10,595 nucleotides of DNA from NCBI GenBank assembly GCA_045538425.1, contig JAZSRJ010000013.1:1-10595 (forward strand). Reading direction: 5' to 3'. This document shows positions 1 to 8,600 of the stretch, piece after piece (the stretch's first letter is position 1; each line of letters begins with the position of its first letter). The notes under the pieces are model-generated. The model saw only the letters and a list, made by a program, of their open reading frames with translations. It had not been told where the DNA came from and searched no databases. Origin of the DNA: CALVJJ01 sp045538425 (lineage in GTDB: Bacteria; Bacillota; Clostridia; Christensenellales; UBA1242). Both the position numbers and the translations under genes were made by a program.

Positions 1-1341
1 GAAAATAGATGGTTGGTGACAACAATTGTAATATTGAGTGTTGGACTTGGAAGTATCTGTGTAGCTTTGTCTATTATTTTGATCGGTATGACTTCAAAAT
101 CTAATTTGTATGGTAGACAACTAGAAAATCTATATCAAAGATCTTTTTATGAATTGACACAAAATGTCAATGATATAGAACTAGATATTAGTAAGTTGGT
201 TGCCACCAATCAAACATCAAGCCAGCAAAAATTGCTTGCGACAACGTATAATGATTGTGTGAAAGCGGGTGAAAATCTTTCAGCATTACCAATTAAAAGT
301 GAATCAGTCACAGAATTTTATTATACGGTTAATCGTATTGGTGGTTATATTTATAGCCTGTTACAAGTAGTTAATGCAGAGGAATCGCTCACGCAAGAAC
401 AATATTCAAAATTAGAAGAATTACATGGTGTGGCATTAGAACTAATGTGGGATATCAACCATTATACAACCACGCTCGATATAGACTTTGAAATTGTCAA
501 TTCAGTTGATTTTAACAATCCTAACAATAATACTTTTACGGGTGGTGTCACTGGAGATATGGCACAGGAAGGCGATATACCAACTTTGATCTATGATGGA
601 CCATTTTCAGATAGTGTCCTTAATAAAGAAGTCAAAGGTTTGGGTGATGAAGAATATAGTGAAGAAGAAGCAAGAGAAAGATTGCAGACTGCTTTGTCTA
701 ATGTCTACCAAATTGACAAAATAGAATATCAAGGCGAATCCAATGGCAAAATTGCTACTCATAATTACTATGTTACAGCAGATGGATATACGTTGTATGT
801 GCAAATCACAAAAATGGGAGGAATGATCCTTAATATCAACGCTTTTGGAGATAATGGGGATCATGCAATAACCAAAAATGAGGCGGAAGTGATAGCTCCA
901 ACATTTGCATCTAGTATGGGAATGAGTGATATGCAGGTGGTATGGACAAGTGAAGATGAGTCGGTATATTATATCAATTTGGCTTATGTGCAAGACGATG
1001 TCATCTATTATCCAGACTTAATCAAAGTCAAAATTGATAAACACACAGGTATTGTCGTAGGATATGAAGCGACCAACTATGCAACCAATCATGTCTCTAG
1101 GACCCCGAGTTCTCCAACATTAAGTGTAACACAAGCTACACAATTGGTAAGTCCTGCTTTGACAATAAAAGAAACCAATTTGGCTATAATTCCTAACGAA
1201 TTCGTAGGAGAGACATTATGTTATGAGTTTGTTGCCACATGGAAAGAATACACCTATTATGTCTATATCAATGTAGAAAATGGTGCAGAAGAAAATATTA
1301 TGAGGGTTATTACAACAACCCATGGGGATTTGATTGTCTAA
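1..1341 (+). CDS. ypeB: Spore germination protein YpeB (5'-partial)
   Basis: YpeB is a spore inner-membrane/cortex protein needed to localise and stabilise the cortex-lytic enzyme SleB, so it acts when the spore peptidoglycan is broken down at germination. The frame is open from base 1 (residues E-N-R-W precede a TTG at 13), so the true start probably lies just upstream of the window. The TTG is not a convincing start. Counting from base 1, residues 4-30 form one membrane helix. It is followed by the family signature LENLYQRSFYEL and a helical N-terminal domain to about residue 160. The conserved stretch TLIYDGPFSDSVLNKEVKGL (about 195-214) leads into three PepSY-type repeats at about 220-285, 290-358 and 372-446. 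The second ends KVKIDKHTGIVVGYEATNY and the last contains LCYEFVATW, both typical of YpeB. Length and end match the family. The usual partner gene sleB would be expected upstream, outside the window. Identification is from recognised family motifs, not from a search. Confidence 0.93.
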   Translation, partial: ENRWLVTTIVILSVGLGSICVALSIILIGMTSKSNLYGRQLENLYQRSFYELTQNVNDIELDISKLVATNQTSSQQKLLATTYNDCVKAGENLSALPIKSESVTEFYYTVNRIGGYIYSLLQVVNAEESLTQEQYSKLEELHGVALELMWDINHYTTTLDIDFEIVNSVDFNNPNNNTFTGGVTGDMAQEGDIPTLIYDGPFSDSVLNKEVKGLGDEEYSEEEARERLQTALSNVYQIDKIEYQGESNGKIATHNYYVTADGYTLYVQITKMGGMILNINAFGDNGDHAITKNEAEVIAPTFASSMGMSDMQVVWTSEDESVYYINLAYVQDDVIYYPDLIKVKIDKHTGIVVGYEATNYATNHVSRTPSSPTLSVTQATQLVSPALTIKETNLAIIPNEFVGETLCYEFVATWKEYTYYVYINVENGAEENIMRVITTTHGDLIV

Positions 1342-1379
1342 TTAATTTGTAAAAAATAAAGAAATATTTTTCAAAAAAA

Positions 1380-1413
1380 TTGCTATTTGAGATATTTTAT
1401 TGTATACTATAAT
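1380..1413 (+). promoter_or_regulatory. Probable sigma-A promoter of the Rho-like gene
   Basis: A -35 element TTGCTA (1380-1385) and a -10 element TATACT (1403-1408) are separated by exactly 17 bases, giving an expected transcription start near 1415. An overlapping TATAAT at 1408-1413 could pair with TTGAGA at 1387-1392 at 15 bases, which is a less ideal spacing. No terminator hairpin is seen between the ypeB stop and this promoter, so some read-through from ypeB is also possible. Confidence 0.65.
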
Positions 1414-1426
1414 CACTATTAGTATA
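1403..1426. promoter_or_regulatory. Inverted repeat over the -10/start region (possible operator)
   Basis: TATACTA (1403-1409) and TAGTATA (1420-1426) are perfect reverse complements separated by 10 bases. The dyad covers the -10 element and the expected transcription start of the Rho-like gene, where a repressor would block RNA polymerase. Arms of 7 bp made mostly of A and T can arise by chance in DNA of this composition, so the operator role is an inference. Confidence 0.3.
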
Positions 1427-1440
1427 GTTGAGGTATGCGT

Positions 1441-2556
1441 ATGCAAAAAGATACAGACAATAGAATAGAAGATCTTGGTATCTACGAACTTCGTAATTTG
1501 GCAAGAAAAGTTGGCGTACAATCTCCAACTTCTAAAAAACGTGATGTCTTATTAACCGAAATTAGAGATATTTTGCAAGGAAAAAAAGATCCATATACCA
1601 AAAAAGATGGCAGGGGCCGTCCTAGTAAAGATACAATGAGTTATGATGATGTTGTGTATTCTGGTGCTTATGGACAAAACAATTATATATTAGCAAAAGA
1701 AAAGCCAATGTTTTTTCATCAAAACAATATATCCTACGATGCGGACGAAACCAATGAAATGTCAGTGGAAGGGATTGTGGATATCAATATGGGCAATGGT
1801 ATGATTCGTGTGTCAAAATATGATTATCATTGTGAAGATATCTATATTAGCAATTCGCTTCTACAACAATATCATCTAACAGCAGGGGATTATGTAAAAG
1901 GTACAGCCAAGATAGTAGATTATGATCACCCACGCAAGATAATTGATATTTCGTTCATTAATGGAGTATCAGTAGATAGATATCAACAACAAAGTTCAGT
2001 AGTTGTGAAAAAGAAAGGAGATATTTTCCTTTGTGACAAAGAACAAGTTGAAGAAGGAAAACGTTCGTTTTGGTTATATGACAGCAAGGAAAACTTGAGT
2101 GATATTGGATTAGAACTTGCACAAGAATTGTGTGGTAAAGATAAAATTGTATTTTATCTATGTCTTAACAATTTGGATTGTGATAGTATGTATGAAGATG
2201 ATCATTTTCACTATATTCCTGTGGGATTCATTAAAGATGATAAGTCTAGAGTGCTAGCATCTAAGTTGTCTTTTGCTAGGGCAGATGGTATGGCGAAAAG
2301 AGGAGAAAAAGTAGTGTTTGTCATCAATTCGCTTTCCCTTTTACTAAAAGCATTGACAAAATTAATGCAAGATCATTTAGATACACGTAATTTGGCTTTA
2401 CAAACAGTCAAAGAATATCTTAGTTATACAAAAATTTATGATAATGGTGGCAGTTTTACATTGTTGTGTATAGATAACAATAATCAATCTCAACATATTG
2501 TAGATGCAATGCAATATGACATTATGCCTAATATGCATTTTATAAAAACAAAATAA
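1441..2556 (+). CDS. Degenerate Rho-family protein (probable catalytically inactive Rho paralogue)
   Basis: The start is taken as the ATG at 1441 because GAGGT (1430-1434) lies 6 bases upstream. The ATG at 1435 would sit directly against that site. The 371-residue product aligns by eye with transcription termination factor Rho along most of its length. Residues about 8-46 resemble the Rho N-terminal helical domain. A basic linker carries RGRPSK (58-63), an AT-hook-like core. Residues about 108-176 match the Rho RNA-binding fold, with EDIYISNSLLQQYHLTAGD corresponding to DDIYVSPSQIRRFNLRTGD. Residues about 203-360 follow the ATPase core. Key residues are replaced. The P-loop PPKAGKTT becomes YDSKENLS (213-220), the Walker B LLDS becomes VINS (294-297), the IDERPEE segment becomes LNNLDCD, and the RNP1 aromatics of GFGF become GNGM. 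GGSFTLL (336-342) and the final MPNMHF still track Rho's GGSLTII and GTGNMEL. The protein stops there, before the part of Rho that holds the arginine finger. ATP hydrolysis is therefore unlikely. A regulatory or RNA-binding role, or interference with true Rho, is possible but unproven. Confidence 0.83.
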   Translation: MQKDTDNRIEDLGIYELRNLARKVGVQSPTSKKRDVLLTEIRDILQGKKDPYTKKDGRGRPSKDTMSYDDVVYSGAYGQNNYILAKEKPMFFHQNNISYDADETNEMSVEGIVDINMGNGMIRVSKYDYHCEDIYISNSLLQQYHLTAGDYVKGTAKIVDYDHPRKIIDISFINGVSVDRYQQQSSVVVKKKGDIFLCDKEQVEEGKRSFWLYDSKENLSDIGLELAQELCGKDKIVFYLCLNNLDCDSMYEDDHFHYIPVGFIKDDKSRVLASKLSFARADGMAKRGEKVVFVINSLSLLLKALTKLMQDHLDTRNLALQTVKEYLSYTKIYDNGGSFTLLCIDNNNQSQHIVDAMQYDIMPNMHFIKTK

Positions 2557-2571
2557 AAAAAGGAATCAATG

Positions 2572-2603
2572 AAAAAAAGACACTCGTATTGAGTGTCTTT
2601 TTT
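2572..2603. terminator. Bidirectional intrinsic terminator between convergent genes
   Basis: GACACTC (2579-2585), a 5-base loop GTATT, and GAGTGTC (2591-2597) form a perfect 7-bp stem. It is flanked by seven A residues on the left and six T residues on the right, and these extend the stem by A-T pairs. Read on either strand the hairpin is followed by a U tract. It therefore ends the Rho-like transcript (16 bases after its stop) and the giant surface-protein transcript (about 33 bases after its stop). Confidence 0.93.
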
Positions 2604-2636
2604 GGATTAAAATTTTGTTAGGTGTCATTGTTTTTG

Positions 2637-5600
2637 TTATCTTACTTTCATTCTTCTTCTTAAAACAAAGAATAAGACAATCAGTACAATACCTACAATA
2701 ACAGCAACAACAATTAAGATAATTGCCATAGAGTTAAGAGGTTCTTTTCTAATAACTTTGTAAGAATTGACAAGATGTCCATCTGCGGTATAGACAGAGA
2801 TCCAGTTTTCTCCAACATGGCTAACACTAACATCTGTTCTGCGGTTGGTTGCTGCAGTTGTTGCATTGATTAGGATAGGCGCCATACCAGTAATAGAGAT
2901 ATAGCCTTCACCAATTTGTTGATAAATAACGTTGATATTGAATGATACGATAATGGTATCAGAGGTTGAACTTCCCCAACTAACGCTTGCTACCAGGGTA
3001 GGGATTTCGGAGTTGATCCAAGCACTGAATTTGAAAGATATTGTGCGTTTTAATGTAGGATTGTAATAACTCAAAGTAACAGTGTAATGACCATTACCAT
3101 AAGTAGAAGCAGATAGCCATAATTGATTGGTATCTTCTACAAGGGAAGTAATAACAACATCATCTTTAATAACAGAAACAACTTTGAATCCTAAAGAGGA
3201 AGAAATGTTGTAACCCAAGATGGTTTGATTATCATTGATAATTGTAAAACCATATGTTGTGATGATAGGGATAATACCATTATCATCTTTGATATAAGAA
3301 GTCATAGTGATTTCGTAATATCCATGATCTTCAAATACATAGATAAAATCTACAGTACTTGTGGATCTCACATTCATTGGTTTTCCATTTTTCGTAACAG
3401 CAATGTTAACGTCAGGACGATACAATTCTCTGTTAGTTAGCTTGATCGTAACAGTATCATTAAAAATTTGGTATGGGATTGGTTCGGCACCATTCACCGT
3501 GAATAATACATCGTTGATAATGTAGAAATATAAATAATCGTATGTATTATTGCCAATAGTAAATTTTTGAATATTACCAGCAAGGTCAGTGAAGACAAAC
3601 TTATAATGACCTGCAGTGGTTAAAGTGATACTATTATTGGCTTTTGTATTGTAGATAGTGTCTACAAGTTGATCATTGTAATAATAATAAGCCATAATGA
3701 TGTTGCCTGTATCAGCCAACATATTGGTGTTGATATGATAATAATTCCATGTTATAGTAACACCATCTTTTGATGTACATTTGATTTCTTGAGAGTAATC
3801 CAATTGTAATGGATCTCCTGCAGATATCGTTAGATTATTATCATATATTGTTAGACTTCCATCACCTTGATTGGTTACAATCTCGTTGGTTGGGGCGATG
3901 GAATTGACTTGAATGTATCTAATGTACCCATAGTCACTACTATTGCTATAGATGCAGTATAAAGTAGAGTATTCGGTTTCAGTAACAATCTTGTAAGTCA
4001 AGTTTTTGTTTTTATTAAGTCTAATTTCAGTTGTGGTTCCATTGAGTTTGTAATATTGATACAATGGATATTTTTTACCAGAATCTTGATCTGTATAAGT
4101 CAATATTTGTGGACTAGTAATTAAGACAGTCTCTTTACTGGTACTTGGAGTAATGGCAACAACTTCATACATAATGATATTGTTGCTTGTACGAATAAAG
4201 TATAATGTTTTTCCTACGCTATTAGAACTATATCCAAGACCACTAATTATAGTAAGCGCATATCTTCCTTCTTCACTAATGCGGTAATGATTGTTAACAA
4301 TCGTAATGGTAGAAGTATTATTCTTAGTTAGTATTACTGTTTGGCCAAATGGACTTTCTTCCCATGAGATGTAGACATCTTCTGAGAATTGTGTAGGTTC
4401 GCTTGGATCAGTAGATACGTTATTGATCAATATTCCACTATAGTTGAGTAGTTTTAGGGCAGGTAAAGCATGTGTTATTTCGAATCTGTGATAGATCTTA
4501 GTAGATTCGTCGCTTGAGTTAGTAAGTTCTGCTCTAAAACGCAAACTTTCATATTCATCATTTTGTGTAAGATATATTTCAACAATACGATGCTTGCTAT
4601 TGAGTGAAGATAAGTGATCATTAACGACAAAGATGCCATCGAGATATGCTTGATGTTTGTTGAAAGGTAGATATTGTCCAGTTGTAGCGTCATATACTAA
4701 AAGCGCATATTGATAAGCATCTGTGTTGTATTCTAATATTGCAGTATATGAGGTGTAAGTAATAGGAACAATATTGGTTTCGCCATTGATTGTCTCACTG
4801 ACATTAAGTGTCATAGTTGGGACTGTTTGTTGTGTACTAGAATCCACATAAGTCATTTCGTTGTAGTATTGAATACCAATTGCGTAATACGTTGTTTTTT
4901 GTCTTTTGAAATTATCAATAGTAACGAACTTATATTGACCATCTCTAAAATAGTAGACTTTTGTAGGATCTAAGATAATTTGATTTTCATCGCTGTCTAG
5001 GTAGATTCTGTTATAGCGGTTGTTAGCGAATCGATAGACTTCAAATGTCTCAATTTTGGTTTGACCCCCAACGACATTGTCTACAGGAATTTGAACAGCA
5101 AATTCTTGCGTATTAATCGTAGTAATCAGTAGTTCAAGTTCTGCTGTAGGGGTGAGATAATGAAGTATATAATCTTCACCTAGACGATTGACGAAGGTAA
5201 TATCAAAGGAGTATGCAACATAACTATTTTCTAGATTGCTAATCGTATTGTTAAATGTTGTTACAAAATCAGTCCAATTAGAAGTAATTGTAGGATTGTT
5301 GTATAAGATATTCTCATTATTGCCATAACGAATGATGACTTTCAACCATGGATCAACATTTTGAATAGCTTGAATATAATCGGTAATGATTTCTTGTGTT
5401 TCTTCATCAACAACCAAATATCCTAATTGTAAAGATTTTTTTGCAAGAGTCATTGTAGTTGTGTTGCTATCATCTTCAGGAACATTAAGCCCATTTTGAG
5501 TGATATATGCTTGAAGATATCCATCATTTTGATCACTATCTGCTTCTTTATAGATAATATTGTAAGCAGGATTGGTGTTGTATACGGAGATAGATTGGCT

Positions 5601-8600
5601 ATAATAGTATACTGGATATACTGTATAGTTGCCAGCTTCGTCTACTTCAATTAATTCGTAGTAACCATAATTTGTTCCAAACAATTCTTCCATGCTTGGG
5701 CTGTAATCACTTGAGAAATTGACTTTTGTAAAGATTGGGAAACCTTCACCATCTGTAGCATTGGCACTGAAGGTTCTGGTAGGAGAATAGTTAGGGTAAC
5801 TATAGTCTCCAAGTTGTGTTGTGCCAGTACTATCATCTACAATTAATTTGATGGTACGATAATACAAACTATCATTTTCTGAACTTTGGCAATAAGTAAT
5901 ACCAAGTTGTGCATCAGTTGCGTTTTGTCTACCATAATATTGAATGGTTTGTTGTGAATCAACTGCTAAGAAATAATCGTCTAAGATGGTTAGATCTTCT
6001 CGAAGTGTTTCGTAACCATAATATTTGTCTTGACGAATTAGGTTTTCTCTGTTTTGTGTTGGAGCAGTACGGTCAATTGTAATATAGAAAGTCTTTTTCC
6101 AATCAGTACTATCTAGGTTAAGTTCTGCGAAGTTTTCATATTCTAACGTAACAGCATAGGTAGCTTCCACCATTGGATCAAAAGGAATAATGGTGCTATT
6201 ATATGCACTTGGCAACAAGGTAATTGTATAAGTTGTTGCAGAAGTGCTGGTTTGATTGGTATAGACAATCTCTTTATTGTTGGTGATAATTGGTGAAGAG
6301 TTTTTAGAGTTGCGGTATACATTGGTTGAATTGGTAGATGGATTGTATTCTAATATATAAGTATTTTTACTACCATTCACAATTTGATCAATTGTAATAT
6401 TGGCAACATCTATATTGGCAACTAAGTTGTCCATATATGTTTCGAATTGGAAATACAATTCTTGTGTATTGCTTGTACGATATTGATATGTATCGTTGTT
6501 TGGTAATGGACTATTGTTTTTGCCCTTAAATTCACCAAATGGAGAATCATAAACAATTTGGAAAATAATATCTTGTGTATTGCCTGCTGGATCAGTAATA
6601 GTTAGGGTATATTGACCACTTTGTGTACAAGTATAAGTATAACCATATCCATCAGGAGTTTCGTTTAGTGCGAGTGTTTGTTGTTGGTATCCACCATTGA
6701 TTTGGCTGCTAAGAACAAGTTTTGTTTTGTCCATATCGTAATTAAATTTTGTATTGTTGTAGACATGGGTGTTAAGATATTCGACTTGTTCGGTTGTCAA
6801 ATCTTCATCAAGAGATGCGATCCATTGTTGGAATGCCCAATAATTATTGTATTTTTGTGTAGGGAATGTAAGTACAACTGGTAGCTTATTGGTACGGAAT
6901 TGAATACGTCCAGACATTGGATTGTTAATGTAGTTTTGTAAAGTGAGTGCATCCATCACATAAAGTGAACTATTAGCACCAACACTTGCGGATATACCGC
7001 CACCATTGTTGAAGTAGAATTCTAAGTCATATACTTGTTGATTGTCAAAGTTGACGGTAGAACTATCAATATCAATGATACTAGAGCGATCGACAATCAT
7101 GACATAATATCTTACTTTTGTATCAGTAGATGCGGAAGCGTCAAAACTACTGCTTTTATACTCTCTACGGAAGATATACATACCTTCATTGGTATAACCG
7201 GTTGTTGTATCTGCGTTGATTACATTTGAATAGATACGTTTTGCGTCATCTGGATTAGAATAGGCAGAACGTTTGACAACTTGATTGCTTTTGCTTGCGG
7301 CACTTACAAAAGGATACTTTGGTGTAATATTGTTAATGGTTGCTTCTGTGATGCCTTCAGTTGTTGCAAGATTTTGTAATTCATTGAGCAAATCAATCAT
7401 TTGGTTAAGAGTGCTATTATCACTATTAGCGCCAGCATATTCTGTTGCGTTGAATGGATAATAGGTGTAGGTAACATCTGCTTCGTTTAGATAATACTCG
7501 GTGTTGATTTCGCCAGCAATATAAGAGAAATACAACGCATTGGCATTGGTAATGTTGTCGGTATATAGATTGGTAACTTTACTGAGACTAGTATGTCCAG
7601 TATTACCGATAAAGACCATACCAAGAGATTGGTCCAAATTCATTTCGATGGTATACTTTTTCGTTGTGTCTACAGTGCTGTTCATACTCTTATCTGCAAT
7701 AGTGAAAGTATATACAGCTTCGCCACCAAGAATGCCATTGGTATAATTGGTATCATCACTACTAATAGCTAGAGTTACGCTTGGCATATTGTATGCTTTG
7801 TATGTTTTTGTTAGTTCACCTTCTTGGTTGGAGATAGAGACAGAGATGTCAGTCAATGCAACAGGTAGGGTATAATATTCTTCTGCTGTATTATAGGAAT
7901 TACCTAGTAAGTTGAGCATATCAGAGACAACATTGTTGTCGTCTTTTTCCAATTGGAAGGTTTTAGCTTGTCCCCATGTAAGGGTTGTTTCTTTATTGAC
8001 AATATTGTAAGTGTTGCTTGGTGCTGGTTCTACAATAATATTTGGTCGTGTATTATCATACAAAATTGCATATTTTGTTGTATTGCCTGCTGTGTCTGTT
8101 AAAGTAAAGACATAGATGGCAGGTTCAATAGGTTTTAATACACTTGTTATGCTATAAGCTCCAAGCTCATTTGTTTCTAACAAATAAGGATTTAGTTCTG
8201 CAATAAGATTTTCTGTTGGCAAATTGTATCCGTTGGAGATAAGTCCTTGATTGTTGGCAATTGCAATTGTAGAATCTTTGACAAATTCGTATTTTTCATA
8301 TTGAACAGTAACAGAAGCACCACTTTCTTTAGTGTGTTCGTAGTCTAGAGCAAACCAATCATTGGTCATATTGTTGTTAATTGCTAATTCTGTGTTTTTG
8401 ATATAACCAATGATAATTGGGCTATCAAAACTTTGTTGTACAGCGTTGACTAAGAATGGTGTAGGTGTGGCTGGATTGGTTTTGTCAATGGTGAATTCAT
8501 AATTATTTTTACTTTTTACACCATAGTATACAGTAATGGAGTAATGACCATTAGTAGACAATAAGGTATCAGCAGTAATAGCAACTTCACTACTATAAGT

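Noticed and set aside
13..15. TTG as the start codon of ypeB
   Set aside because: The frame is open to base 1, no ribosome site is visible in the few upstream bases, and the residues before it (E-N-R-W) fit the short N-terminus before the membrane helix. The gene is more likely cut by the window edge.
607..993. 128-codon minus-strand open frame inside ypeB
   Set aside because: It lies antisense within conserved YpeB coding sequence. Its product is composed of shadow-like residues with no recognisable domain.
2637..2760. Polymorphic-toxin or sortase-anchored C-terminus for the giant protein
   Set aside because: The C-terminus is a membrane helix with a short basic tail. There is no LPXTG-like motif before it, no toxin domain, and no immunity-type gene beside it.
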